This document shows, piece by piece, positions 51,677 to 60,791 of a DNA stretch of 64,000 nt. Each line of letters opens with the position of its first letter. Position 1 is the first letter of the stretch. The DNA comes from Nostocales cyanobacterium HT-58-2 (GTDB lineage: Bacteria; Cyanobacteriota; Cyanobacteriia; Cyanobacteriales; Nostocaceae). The notes beneath the pieces were generated by a model. The model had not been told where the DNA came from, ran no database searches, and saw only the letters and a program-made list of their open reading frames with translations. The stretch spans positions 7,257,501 through 7,321,500 of the forward strand of contig CP019636.1 of the NCBI GenBank assembly GCA_002163975.1. Reading direction: 5' to 3'. A program made the position numbers and the translations under genes.

Positions 51677-52225
51677 ATGGCAACAACAAGACTTAAAACT
51701 CTATACCAAGAAACAATTGTCCCTAAACTGATGCAACAGTTTCAATACACCAACATTCATGAAGTGCCGAAGTTGGTGAAAGTGACTGTGAACAGAGGTT
51801 TAGGAGAAGCATCTCAAAACGCTAAAGCTCTAGAAGCGTCTTTAAGTGAAATTGCACTTATTACCGGTCAAAAACCTGTAGTGACAAGGGCGAAAAAGGC
51901 GATCGCAGGCTTCAAAATTCGTCAAGGTATGCCAGTTGGTATCATGGTGACTTTAAGAAGCGAAAGAATGTATGCCTTTCTCGACCGTTTAATCAACTTG
52001 TCATTACCAAGAATTCGGGACTTTCGCGGTATCAGTCCCAAAAGCTTTGATGGTCGCGGCAACTACACTCTAGGTGTCAGAGAGCAACTCATTTTTCCAG
52101 AAGTTGAGTACGACAGCATTGACCAAATCCGTGGTATGGATATTTCCATTATCACCACAGCAAAGACTGACGAAGAGGGTCGCGCTTTACTAAAAGAAAT
52201 GGGAATGCCCTTTCGGGATCAATAA
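51677..52225 (+). CDS. rplE: 50S ribosomal protein L5
   Basis: 182 residues (MATTRLKTLYQETIVPKLMQ). Conserved GQKPVVTRAKKAIAGFKIRQ and LPRIRDFRGISPKSFDGRGN. L5 binds 5S rRNA. rpsH follows after 20 bp; rpsN is absent between them, as is usual for cyanobacteria. Confidence 0.98.
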   Translation: MATTRLKTLYQETIVPKLMQQFQYTNIHEVPKLVKVTVNRGLGEASQNAKALEASLSEIALITGQKPVVTRAKKAIAGFKIRQGMPVGIMVTLRSERMYAFLDRLINLSLPRIRDFRGISPKSFDGRGNYTLGVREQLIFPEVEYDSIDQIRGMDISIITTAKTDEEGRALLKEMGMPFRDQ

Positions 52226-52245
52226 GTTCATCTAAAGAGGGAACG

Positions 52246-52647
52246 ATGGCGGTTAACGACACAATCGCAGATATGCTTACGCGCATCCGTAATGCCAACA
52301 TGGCGCGGCATCAAACTACACAAGTGCCATCCACAAAAATGACTCGTAGCATCGCAAAAGTGCTGCGCGAAGAAGGCTTTATCGGTGAATTTGAAGAAGC
52401 AGGAGAAGGAGTCAAGCGCAATCTGGTGATTTCCTTGAAATACAAGGGCAAAAATCGCCAGCCTCTCATCACAGCCCTGAAGCGGGTGAGTAAACCAGGT
52501 TTGCGCGTCTACTCCAATAAAAAAGAACTACCACGAGTACTAGGCGGTATTGGTATTGCCATTATTTCGACATCGAGTGGCATTATGACCGACCGGGAAG
52601 CGCGGCGTCAGAACTTGGGTGGTGAAGTACTTTGCTACGTTTGGTAG
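52246..52647 (+). CDS. rpsH: 30S ribosomal protein S8
   Basis: 133 residues (MAVNDTIADMLTRIRNANMA). C-terminal STSSGIMTDREARRQNLGGE intact. GAGGGAACG is the ribosome-binding site. The next 149 bp are repeat-rich spacer. Confidence 0.98.
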   Translation: MAVNDTIADMLTRIRNANMARHQTTQVPSTKMTRSIAKVLREEGFIGEFEEAGEGVKRNLVISLKYKGKNRQPLITALKRVSKPGLRVYSNKKELPRVLGGIGIAIISTSSGIMTDREARRQNLGGEVLCYVW

Positions 52648-52756
52648 TCATGAGTCATTTGTCATGAGTCATTTGTCATTAGTAAAAGACAAAGGACATC
52701 AACGCCTGGAGGGCGGCTTCCCGAACGCGAGTGCGTCTGGTGACAGCACAAGGGTA

Positions 52757-52791
52757 GGACAAATAACAAAAGACAAATAACAAAGGACAGA
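52757..52791. repeat. Heptad tandem repeats before rplF
   Basis: Five 7-mers GGACAAA, TAACAAA, AGACAAA, TAACAAA, GGACAGA. The last junction gives AAAGGACA, the rplF Shine-Dalgarno. Upstream, 52690-52745 carries a dispersed repeat patch (GGAGGGCGGCTTCCCGAACG). Confidence 0.8.
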
Positions 52792-52796
52792 AAGTT

Positions 52797-53345
52797 ATGT
52801 CTCGAATTGGTAAACGCCCAATTACAATTCCCGCAAAGGTTCAAGTCACCATTGATGGCACAAAAGTGTTTGTCAAAGGTCCAAAAGGTGAACTTTCTCG
52901 CGACCTACCACCCCATGTCATAGTCTCCCAAGAAGGAGAAATATTACAGGTAAATCGTCGGGATGAATCTCGCACCTCTCGCCAAATGCACGGTTTGTGC
53001 CGCACCTTGGTTGCCAATATGGTTGAGGGAGTTTCCCAAGGATTCCAACGTCGTTTGGAAATTCAGGGGGTAGGCTACCGAGCTCAAGTCCAAGGTCGTA
53101 ACCTAGTTTTAAACATGGGCTATAGCCATCAGGTGCAAATTGTTCCACCAGAGGGAATTCAGTTTGCAGTTGAAAATAATACTAACGTCATTGTCAGCGG
53201 CTATGACAAAGAAGTGGTAGGCAACACAGCAGCTAAAATCCGTGCTGTTCGCCCACCAGAGCCATATAAAGGCAAAGGTATTCGTTACGCTGGTGAAGCC
53301 GTCAGACGTAAAGCTGGTAAGACTGGTAAGAGTGGTAAGAAGTAA
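52797..53345 (+). CDS. rplF: 50S ribosomal protein L6
   Basis: 182 residues (MSRIGKRPITIPAKVQVTID). Two repeated domains; the end has PPEPYKGKGIRYAGEAVRRK, the sarcin-ricin-loop side. rplR starts 2 bp after the stop. Confidence 0.98.
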   Translation: MSRIGKRPITIPAKVQVTIDGTKVFVKGPKGELSRDLPPHVIVSQEGEILQVNRRDESRTSRQMHGLCRTLVANMVEGVSQGFQRRLEIQGVGYRAQVQGRNLVLNMGYSHQVQIVPPEGIQFAVENNTNVIVSGYDKEVVGNTAAKIRAVRPPEPYKGKGIRYAGEAVRRKAGKTGKSGKK

Positions 53346-53347
53346 AA

Positions 53348-53710
53348 ATGAAACTTACACGTAAAGAATCAAGAGAGCGTCGCCGCAGACGCATTCGTGG
53401 TAAAGTCGATGGTTCTACAGACCGACCACGGTTAGCTATTTTTCGATCCCACCAACATATCTATGCTCAAATCATAGATGACACCAAGCATCATACCTTG
53501 GTGGCAGCCTCAACTGTAGAACCAGAGGTGAAATCTAAATTAACTTCGGGTTCAAATTGCGAAGCTTCGGTAGAAGTTGGCAAATTAATTGCGGCTCGCT
53601 CTCGAGAAAAAGGTATCACCCAAGTCGTCTTTGACCGAGGTGGTAATCTTTACCACGGTCGTGTGAAAGCATTAGCAGAAGCAGCTCGCGAAGCTGGTTT
53701 GGATTTCTAA
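53348..53710 (+). CDS. rplR: 50S ribosomal protein L18
   Basis: 120 residues (MKLTRKESRERRRRRIRGKV). Conserved RPRLAIFRSHQHIYAQIIDD and FDRGGNLYHGRVKALAEAAR. Binds 5S rRNA together with L5. Confidence 0.98.
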   Translation: MKLTRKESRERRRRRIRGKVDGSTDRPRLAIFRSHQHIYAQIIDDTKHHTLVAASTVEPEVKSKLTSGSNCEASVEVGKLIAARSREKGITQVVFDRGGNLYHGRVKALAEAAREAGLDF

Positions 53711-53784
53711 AACAAGTCATTGGTCTTTTGTCATTGACTAATGACTGATGACTAATGATTAATGACCAACACGAGGTAATGAGA

Positions 53785-54309
53785 ATGGCAACTGGTCGTC
53801 GTAAAGCTAACCGTACAAAAAAAGAAGAAACTAACTGGCAAGAGCGGGTTATTCAGATCCGACGAGTTAGTAAAGTCGTCAAAGGAGGTAAAAAACTCAG
53901 CTTCCGGGCGATCGTCGTTGTGGGTAATGAACGTGGTCAAGTGGGCGTAGGGGTCGGCAAAGCCTCAGATGTCATTGGTGCTGTGAAAAAAGGCGTCGCT
54001 GACGGCAAGAAGCATCTGATTGAAATCCCTATGACAAAGTCCAACTCAATACCCCATCCTATTGATGGCATCGGTGGTGGCGCCAAAGTCATAATGCGAC
54101 CTGCTGCACCTGGTACCGGGGTAATTGCTGGTGGTGCTGTGCGTACAGTACTGGAATTAGCAGGAGTTCGTAACATTCTGGCTAAGCAACTCGGCTCAAA
54201 CAATCCTCTCAATAATGCAAGAGCCGCAATTAATGCTCTATCTACCTTACGGACCTTTGCAGAAGTCGCCGAAGATCGGGGCATTCCTGTTGAGAATCTT
54301 TACATTTAA
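53785..54309 (+). CDS. rpsE: 30S ribosomal protein S5
   Basis: 174 residues from ATG 53785 (MATGRRKANRTKKEETNWQE), with GAGG upstream; in-frame ATG codons at 53755 and 53779 lie in the spacer. Double-stranded RNA-binding-like segment RRVSKVVKGGKKLSFRAIVV and PHPIDGIGGGAKVIMRPA. Important for decoding fidelity. The missing rpmD after it is normal for cyanobacteria. Confidence 0.97.
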   Translation: MATGRRKANRTKKEETNWQERVIQIRRVSKVVKGGKKLSFRAIVVVGNERGQVGVGVGKASDVIGAVKKGVADGKKHLIEIPMTKSNSIPHPIDGIGGGAKVIMRPAAPGTGVIAGGAVRTVLELAGVRNILAKQLGSNNPLNNARAAINALSTLRTFAEVAEDRGIPVENLYI

Positions 54310-54400
54310 ACAGTGATTTGTCTTGAGTCCTTTGTCTTTTACAAATGGCAAATGACAGATGACAAATGGCAAGTGACTAATTTTACATAAGGTTTCGATT

Positions 54401-54847
54401 ATGAGACTCACTGATGTTCGTCCTCAAAAAGGCTCAAAGAAGCGCCCTCGCCGTCTTGGTAGAGGAGTTTCAGCGGGTCAGGGTGCTAGTGCTGGTAAGG
54501 GGATGCGTGGTCAAAAAGCGCGTTCCGGTGGCGGTACACGACCCGGATTTGAAGGTGGTCAACAGCCATTGTACCGCCGCATACCCAAGTTGAAGGGCTT
54601 TCCCCTCGTTAATCGTAAAAAGTACACTACGATTAATGTAGAAAAGCTAGCCTCCCTTCCACCAAATACAGAGGTCACACTGACATCTTTGAAAGAAGCA
54701 GGTATTCTCACTGCGACTCGAGGACCTTTGAAGATTTTGGGGGATGGGGAATTGAGCGTTCCGCTCAAAGTACAAGCGGCAGCTTTCACAGGTACAGCTC
54801 GTAGCAAAATTGAGGCAGCTGGTGGGAGTTGCGAAGTTTTAGAGTGA
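54401..54847 (+). CDS. rplO: 50S ribosomal protein L15
   Basis: 148 residues (MRLTDVRPQKGSKKRPRRLG). N-terminal Gly/Lys/Arg-rich tail that threads the 50S (SAGKGMRGQKARSGGGTRPG). The 91-bp spacer before it holds GACAAATGGCAAGTGAC-type heptads. Confidence 0.98.
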   Translation: MRLTDVRPQKGSKKRPRRLGRGVSAGQGASAGKGMRGQKARSGGGTRPGFEGGQQPLYRRIPKLKGFPLVNRKKYTTINVEKLASLPPNTEVTLTSLKEAGILTATRGPLKILGDGELSVPLKVQAAAFTGTARSKIEAAGGSCEVLE

Positions 54848-54918
54848 GCCACAACAGTTCACCTACCACGAGTCTACCCCTGCCAAGTGCCTCACTTTAC
54901 ACTTCAAGGTAGCCCTTT

Positions 54919-56232
54919 ATGATCAGTCGAGATAAAGCCCCAACGGCTCAAGAAACTTTTATGCAGATGGCGCAAGCAGCAGGGCTTCGAGGTCGGCTGC
55001 TTGTCACCCTGGGTATTCTCTTTTTGATTCGTCTTGGCATACATTTGCCCATACCTGGGATTAACCGAGACGAATTTGCCAGAGCCATTCAAGGTAATAA
55101 CCAGATATTAAGCTTTTTGGATATTTTTTCAGGAGGCGGATTGTCTGCCTTGGGTGTCTTTGCCTTGGGTATTTTGCCTTATATTAACGCCTCAATTATC
55201 ATCCAATTGCTCACTGCTGCCATCCCAGCTTTAGAAAATTTACAGAAGAATGAAGGTGAAGCAGGAAGGCGGAAAATTTCCCAAATTACACGCTATGTGT
55301 CTTTGGGTTGGGCGATTATTCAAAGTGTCTTCTTGGCAGCGTTTTGGCTCAGACCTTTTGCCTTTAACTACGGACCAATTTTCGTCATTGAGACAGCGCT
55401 GGCTCTCGTAGCTGGCTCAATGTTCGTTATGTGGGCATCGGAACTGATTACAGAGCGGGGTGTTGGCAATGGTGCATCTTTGCTGATTTTTGTCAACATT
55501 GTGGCAACACTGCCAAAAGCCTTGGGTGACACAATCGATTTTGTCCAAACCGGAAGCCGAGAAACAGTGGGTCGCGTGATTGTGCTACTGCTGCTTTTCA
55601 TCGCTACGATTGTCGGAATTGTATTTGTGCAGGAAGGAATCCGCCGTATTCCGATTATTTCTGCTCGCCGTCAAGTTGGTCGCCGAGTGTTTGCAGAGCA
55701 ACGTAACTACTTGCCCTTGCGGCTTAATCAAGGGGGCGTGATGCCCATTATCTTTGCTGCTGCCATTCTCAGTTTGCCTCTTTTGGCAGAAAACTTTATC
55801 CGCAACCCAGAATATTCCAGAATTGTTAGGACTTATCTCATTCCAGGCGGTTCTGGAGCTTGGGTCTATGCCCTTGTCTACCTGGTTTCCATCGTCTTCT
55901 TTAGCTACTTTTATTCTTCGTTGATTGTCAACCCAGTAGATGTAGCACAGAACTTGAAGAAAATGGGTTCTAGTATTCCTGGCATTCGTCCGGGCAAGGC
56001 AACGAGCGAGTACATCGAGCGCGTGCTAAATCGACTCACTTTTTTGGGTGCTATCTTCTTGGGCTTGATTGCTATTATTCCTACCGCTGTTGAAAGTGCT
56101 TTGGGAGTGCCAACTTTCAAAGGACTAGGTGCTACCTCTTTGTTAATCCTAGTTGGTGTGGCAATTGATACATCAAGGCAAATTCAAACCTATGTAATAT
56201 CTCAGCGCTATGAAGGAATGGTGAAACAATAG
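54919..56232 (+). CDS. secY: Preprotein translocase subunit SecY
   Basis: 437 residues, ten membrane helices. Known stretches: LGIHLPIPGINRDEFARAIQ, FALGILPYINASIIIQLLTA and VNPVDVAQNLKKMGSSIPGI. The channel of the Sec translocon in plasma and thylakoid membranes. Its stop overlaps the adk GTG by one base. Confidence 0.98.
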   Translation: MISRDKAPTAQETFMQMAQAAGLRGRLLVTLGILFLIRLGIHLPIPGINRDEFARAIQGNNQILSFLDIFSGGGLSALGVFALGILPYINASIIIQLLTAAIPALENLQKNEGEAGRRKISQITRYVSLGWAIIQSVFLAAFWLRPFAFNYGPIFVIETALALVAGSMFVMWASELITERGVGNGASLLIFVNIVATLPKALGDTIDFVQTGSRETVGRVIVLLLLFIATIVGIVFVQEGIRRIPIISARRQVGRRVFAEQRNYLPLRLNQGGVMPIIFAAAILSLPLLAENFIRNPEYSRIVRTYLIPGGSGAWVYALVYLVSIVFFSYFYSSLIVNPVDVAQNLKKMGSSIPGIRPGKATSEYIERVLNRLTFLGAIFLGLIAIIPTAVESALGVPTFKGLGATSLLILVGVAIDTSRQIQTYVISQRYEGMVKQ

Positions 56233-56786
56233 TGACACGAGTAATCTTCTTGGGACCGCCAGGAGCTGGTAAGGGAACGCAAGCAAAAATAATAGCTGAT
56301 GACTGGAGTATTCCCCATATTTCTACAGGCGATATACTGCGCCAAGCCCTAAAAGACCAAACTCCTTTAGGGATTAAGGCTCAAGGCTATATGGACAAAG
56401 GAGAGTTAGTTCCAGATCAGCTAGTGCAGGAAATGGTAGAGGAGCGTTTGAGCCAACCTGATACTAAGTTGGGTTGGATTCTTGATGGCTTTCCCCGTAC
56501 TGTTAATCAAGCAGTTTTTTTAGCGGAATTGCTGCACAAGCTAAACCATCAAGGTGAAAAGGTGGTCAATCTAGAAGTGCCAGATGAGATTGTCATAGGG
56601 CGCTTGCTAGAGCGAGGTAGAAAAGATGACACCGAAGAGGTGATTCGTCGCCGCTTACAAGTGTACCGCTCGGAAACTGCACCATTGATTGACTTTTACC
56701 GCGATCGCCATCAACTCCTTACTGTCAACGGCAATCAGTCCCAAGAAGAAGTCTTTGGTGAGTTGAAAAAGGTCATTTCTTCCTAA
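56232..56786 (+). CDS. adk: Adenylate kinase
   Basis: 184 residues, GTG start. P-loop FLGPPGAGKGTQAKI at 5-19, AMP site HISTGDILRQALK, and DGFPRTVNQA. The LID region is short (RKDDTEEVIRRRL) with no zinc Cys, the short-form kinase usual in cyanobacteria. 1-bp overlap with secY indicates coupling. Confidence 0.98.
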   Translation: MTRVIFLGPPGAGKGTQAKIIADDWSIPHISTGDILRQALKDQTPLGIKAQGYMDKGELVPDQLVQEMVEERLSQPDTKLGWILDGFPRTVNQAVFLAELLHKLNHQGEKVVNLEVPDEIVIGRLLERGRKDDTEEVIRRRLQVYRSETAPLIDFYRDRHQLLTVNGNQSQEEVFGELKKVISS

Positions 56787-57033
56787 GAAGAGGGAATAAA
56801 TTATAGTTGCAGCTGAAACGGTTATGGGTTACAGGTTCCAAAAAACGCCTTACAAATTCTAGGTTATGAGTTTTTCCCTGTACCCTGTCTCCTGTTTGCG
56901 GTCTGTTGTGCAGATGTGTGTCAATCTTGGATAAGATATATTAATAAACTGTTGATATATTCTCCGAAATATGTACTTTACAGCTTCAAACGAGCTGCAA
57001 CAGAATAGGAGATTGTTGAGTTGAGGAAAAAAC

Positions 57034-57258
57034 TTGTCTAAGCAAGATTTAATTGAAATGGAGGGCACGGTGACTGAGTCCCTGCCAAACGCGATGTTTC
57101 GCGTTGACCTGGATAACGGCTTTAATGTCTTGGCTCACATTTCTGGCAAGATTCGCCGTAACTATATCAAGATTCTACCTGGCGATCGCGTCAAAGTAGA
57201 GTTAACTCCCTACGACTTAACAAAAGGTCGAATTACTTACCGACTGCGTAAGAAATAA
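57034..57258 (+). CDS. infA: Translation initiation factor IF-1
   Basis: 74 residues, start TTG at 57034 ([20 protein letters not shown]); no ATG in frame gives the known N terminus, and GAGG lies about ten bases ahead. OB fold with [20 protein letters not shown]. Weak start codons on initiation factors are often a control point, which may apply here. Confidence 0.95.
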
Positions 57259-57670
57259 GTCGTCTTACAACCATTAACGACGGAGCAATCCATTGTTGAT
57301 TAACCAAGATGCGCTCTAAATAGAAGATGCTGTGATTGAGGGACAACTGAAGTGACAGTTAGCTCAACCTAGTCTACTAAACTTCTCTGCTTATAACTTT
57401 CAGGTTGAACCAGCAGGCAACGAATTTAACATCTTAGCTGGTCTTTGATAAAAATCGGAGCCATAATATGCCAAAATTGTTACTTAGCCATCGTATCAAA
57501 GTTGAGCTAAAAAGCAACAGTCAAACGAAATATAGAATGGTTCATCAAATGCCCTGAGAATAAATCATGTAGTAAATAATACCATATTTTTTTGAGTCTT
57601 ATGATGAATATTTCTTGAATAAATCACCTGAGAATGTTATAATTTACTATTTGGAGTCAAAAGAAAAGGC
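57259..57670. other. Spacer between infA and rpmJ, no gene seen
   Basis: 412 bp, AT-rich, no ORF of interest. Possibly contains an internal promoter for the rpmJ-rpsM-rpsK-rpoA part, but no clear motif can be placed. Confidence 0.45.
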
Positions 57671-57784
57671 ATGAAAGTCAGAGCCTCAGTCAAAAAAATC
57701 TGTGAAAAGTGTACCGTGATCAGACGTCGTGGTCGCGTCATGGTGATTTGTTCCAATCCCAAACACAAACAACGTCAGGGATAA
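57671..57784 (+). CDS. rpmJ: 50S ribosomal protein L36
   Basis: 37 residues, too short for ordinary ORF cut-offs: MKVRASVKKICEKCTVIRRR followed by GRVMVICSNPKHKQRQG. Cys11, Cys14, Cys27 and His32 make the zinc knot, so this is the zinc-binding form. It has its normal place before rpsM. Confidence 0.97.
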   Translation: MKVRASVKKICEKCTVIRRRGRVMVICSNPKHKQRQG

Positions 57785-57899
57785 GGTTGCAAAATAGAGA
57801 GTCAACGGTGAAAAGTTATCAGAAAGCATGCTCTCATAATTGTTAACTGATAACTGACCAAAGTTACAGTACTAGCTTTAAGAACATAGGGAGACAGTT

Positions 57900-58280
57900 G
57901 TGGCACGTATTGCCGGAGTAGACCTTCCACGCGACAAACGCGTCGAGATTGGTCTGACTTACATTTACGGAATTGGTTTATCTCTGTCAAAGGAGATCTT
58001 AGCAGCTACGGGTGTCAATCCTGATACCCGTGTGAAAGACTTGAGCGATGCTGATGTAGCAGCTCTACGAGCAGAAGTAGAAAGCAACTATCAAGTTGAA
58101 GGTGACTTGAGGCGCTTGGAAGGATTGAATATCAAGCGCCTAATTGAAATTGGTACCTACAGAGGTCGCCGTCACCGTATGGGTTTACCAGTCAGAGGGC
58201 AAAGAACGCGCACGAATGCCAGAACTCGTCGAGGGAGACGGCAGACAGTGGCTGGTAAGAAGAAAGCACCATCCAAGTAA
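57900..58280 (+). CDS. rpsM: 30S ribosomal protein S13
   Basis: 126 residues, GTG start with AGGGAG ahead (MARIAGVDLPRDKRVEIGLT). Typical helix-two-turn-helix and basic tail (RTRTNARTRRGRRQTVAGKK) that contacts P-site tRNA. Confidence 0.98.
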   Translation: MARIAGVDLPRDKRVEIGLTYIYGIGLSLSKEILAATGVNPDTRVKDLSDADVAALRAEVESNYQVEGDLRRLEGLNIKRLIEIGTYRGRRHRMGLPVRGQRTRTNARTRRGRRQTVAGKKKAPSK

Positions 58281-58333
58281 ATTTTTTCAGCTTAACCTAG
58301 AGCAGTACTTATCTTCATTTAACTGAGTGCGAT

Positions 58334-58732
58334 ATGGCGCGACAACAAAGTAGTAAAAAACCCGGGAGCAAAAAGCAGAAACGGAACGTCCCCAATGGGA
58401 TTGCTTACATCCAGTCTACTTTCAACAATAGCATTGTTACCATTACAGATCAAAATGGAGATGTCATCTCCTGGGCAAGTGCTGGCTCTAGCGGTTTTAA
58501 AGGAGCAAAAAAGGGAACTCCTTTTGCAGCTCAAACCGCTGCTGAAAGTGCAGCACGTCGAGCGATCGACCAAGGAATGCGCCAAATTGAGGTCATGGTC
58601 AGTGGTCCGGGATCTGGTCGAGAAACGGCTATTCGGGCACTCCAAGGAGCAGGACTGGAAATTACCCTGATTCGGGATATTACCCCGATTCCTCATAACG
58701 GTTGCCGTCCGCCCAAGCGCCGCCGAGTATAG
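58334..58732 (+). CDS. rpsK: 30S ribosomal protein S11
   Basis: 132 residues (MARQQSSKKPGSKKQKRNVP). Conserved GIAYIQSTFNNSIVTITDQN and the end IRDITPIPHNGCRPPKRRRV. On the platform of the 30S near the mRNA exit. Confidence 0.98.
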   Translation: MARQQSSKKPGSKKQKRNVPNGIAYIQSTFNNSIVTITDQNGDVISWASAGSSGFKGAKKGTPFAAQTAAESAARRAIDQGMRQIEVMVSGPGSGRETAIRALQGAGLEITLIRDITPIPHNGCRPPKRRRV

Positions 58733-59138
58733 AAATAACCTTTTCAACGGTGAGGGCGAGAAGTTTGAGTCAGTAGGTCGATACAAGTAAAGTTAACTAG
58801 TGAGGTGCGTTCTTTGTGAGCCAGAGGTTTGGTTTAATGACAAAGGACGATTAACGCAGTTATGTTTATTTGCAAAAAGTGACTTAGCCTGAAGGTAACT
58901 TCTGCCAGAGACTCAGAACTTCAACAAGCTCAAAATACTATGAGCGCCTACTGGTTCTTCGGAGAGTCAAACTTTACCGCAATCAGAAAACGTTGTTTGA
59001 TAAGCCTCGTGGCTCAAGAGGGCGCTAAGTAAATTTAGGACACACTGGTAAGAGCAGTTTCTGCCCAACCAAGTGTCCGACTAATTAAAGCAGTAAATTT
59101 GCCTGCTAGCAGGACCTGATAACAAGGGAGGCTACTCC
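58733..59138. other. Spacer between rpsK and rpoA, no gene seen
   Basis: 406 bp without coding character. A GAGGCTACTCC stretch before the rpoA GTG serves as ribosome site. The length hints at a leader with its own control of rpoA, but no stem strong enough to name was seen. Confidence 0.45.
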
Positions 59139-60086
59139 GTGGCGCAGTTTCAAATAGAATGTGTAGAGTCTAATATTGAGGAACATAGAAGCCAGTATAG
59201 TAAATTTGTTTTGGAACCTCTGGAGCGTGGTCAAGGAACGACAGTTGGCAATGCCCTGAGACGGGTTTTACTGTCTAACCTAGAGGGGACAGCAGTCACA
59301 GCAGTTCGGATCGCGGGCGTTACACACGAGTTCGCCACAGTTACGGGTGTACGAGAAGACGTACTAGAGATTCTGATGAGAATGAAAGAAGTCATTCTCA
59401 AAAGCTATTCTGCTCAACCCCAGATTGGTCGATTACTCGTTACAGGTCCAACAACGATTACTGCGGCACATTTTGATTTGCCTAGTGAAGTAGAAGTTAT
59501 CGATCCAACTCAGTACGTAGCCACAATCGCTGAAGGTGGCAAGTTGGAAATGGAGTTTCGGATTGAAAGAGGTAAGGGATACCGCACTGTAGAGCGGAGT
59601 CGTGAAGAAGCCACATCTTTGGACTTTCTCCAAATCGACTCAGTCTTTATGCCTGTACGGAAAGTGAACTACAGTGTAGAAGAAACCCGTGGGGAGAGTG
59701 GAATACCAAAAGACAGACTGTTGTTGGAAGTCTGGACAAATGGCAGTCTGACCCCCCAAGAAGCACTTTCAGGTGCTGCCAATATTTTGGTTGACCTATT
59801 CAATCCGTTAAAAGATATCTCACTGGAACCTGCGGATACGGCTTCCGACATTCCAGATGACCCAACCGCTCAGATTCCTATCGAAGAGTTACAACTGTCT
59901 GTACGAGCTTATAACTGTCTCAAACGGGCACAAGTGAACTCTGTTGCTGACTTGTTGGACTATACCCAAGAAGACCTGTTAGAAATTAAAAACTTTGGTC
60001 AGAAGTCGGCTGAAGAGGTCGTTGAAGCCTTACAGCGGCGCTTGGGGATCACCCTACCAACTGAAAGGTCTTCTAAACACACCTAA
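59139..60086 (+). CDS. rpoA: RNA polymerase subunit alpha
   Basis: 315 residues, GTG start (MAQFQIECVESNIEEHRSQY). N-terminal assembly domain with EPLERGQGTTVGNALRRVLL; linker; C-terminal domain from about 240 with IEELQLSVRAYNCLKRAQVN, which binds UP elements and activators. Within the alpha operon between rpsK and rplQ. Confidence 0.98.
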   Translation: MAQFQIECVESNIEEHRSQYSKFVLEPLERGQGTTVGNALRRVLLSNLEGTAVTAVRIAGVTHEFATVTGVREDVLEILMRMKEVILKSYSAQPQIGRLLVTGPTTITAAHFDLPSEVEVIDPTQYVATIAEGGKLEMEFRIERGKGYRTVERSREEATSLDFLQIDSVFMPVRKVNYSVEETRGESGIPKDRLLLEVWTNGSLTPQEALSGAANILVDLFNPLKDISLEPADTASDIPDDPTAQIPIEELQLSVRAYNCLKRAQVNSVADLLDYTQEDLLEIKNFGQKSAEEVVEALQRRLGITLPTERSSKHT

Positions 60087-60360
60087 AACTGGTTAGTGGT
60101 GAGCTCGTTGCGGTGAGGCAGTGGCTCCGCTTTCCGTCGGTTGCGTTAGCGCAGCGTTAGCGACGTAGGAGCGTCACTGCCGAACCCGAAGGGTAGCGAC
60201 GTCAGGAGCGTCACCCGGAGGGTAAGTCCAGCACTGAGGGAGGGGTCCCCTCCCACAGGTGACTGGCACTCAAAGGAGCGTCTAGGCTCTTTATAAGGGT
60301 TAGTAGAACAACCAATAACTACCAACTAACAACTAGTAACTAGCAAATAACAAGAAGATT
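60087..60360. repeat. Repeat-bearing spacer between rpoA and rplQ
   Basis: 274 bp. It includes a 17-bp palindrome GGGAGGGGTCCCCTCCC (60238-60254), direct repeats GCGACGTAGGAGCGTCAC and GCGACGTCAGGAGCGTCAC (60160-60177, 60196-60214), a patch of GTTAGCGCAGCGTTAGCG, then heptad-like AACTACCAACTAAC units. It shares the motif GT(A/G)AGTCCAGCACTG with the rplB-rpsS spacer, so a dispersed repeat has entered both. Confidence 0.7.
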
Positions 60361-60711
60361 ATGCGTCACCGTTGTGGGGTTAAAAAACTCAGCAAACCAG
60401 CAGATCAGCGTCGTGCCCTATTGCGATCGCTTACCACAGAATTGATCCGTCATGGACGGATCACAACCACTTTAGCCCGAGCTAAAGTGCTACGTTCCGA
60501 AGTAGATAAAATGATTACTCTAGCCAAAGACGGTTCTTTAGCTGCACGCCGTCAAGCTCTCGGCTACATATACGATAAAGAACTGGTTCATGCTCTGTTT
60601 GAGCAAGTTCCTACACGGTATGGCAATCGTCAAGGGGGTTATACCCGCATTCTGCATACCGTACCGCGTCGGGGTGATAATTCAGAAATGGCAATCATTG
60701 AACTCGTCTAA
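60361..60711 (+). CDS. rplQ: 50S ribosomal protein L17
   Basis: 116 residues (MRHRCGVKKLSKPADQRRAL). Conserved VPTRYGNRQGGYTRILHTVP. Located in its normal place after rpoA; a 274-bp repeat spacer precedes it. Confidence 0.98.
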   Translation: MRHRCGVKKLSKPADQRRALLRSLTTELIRHGRITTTLARAKVLRSEVDKMITLAKDGSLAARRQALGYIYDKELVHALFEQVPTRYGNRQGGYTRILHTVPRRGDNSEMAIIELV

Positions 60712-60791
60712 ACAGGTAAAGGCAGAGGGCAGAAGGTAGAAGGATAAAATAAGTGTTTTATGCTTCATTCTTCACCCTTTAGATAGATTCT

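Noticed and set aside
46050..54400. CRISPR array in the repeat-rich spacers
   Set aside because: Units are 7 bp and contiguous with no spacers; no cas genes in the window.
60087..60360. Insertion sequence between rpoA and rplQ
   Set aside because: No transposase frame and no terminal repeats with target duplication; only short palindromes and direct repeats.
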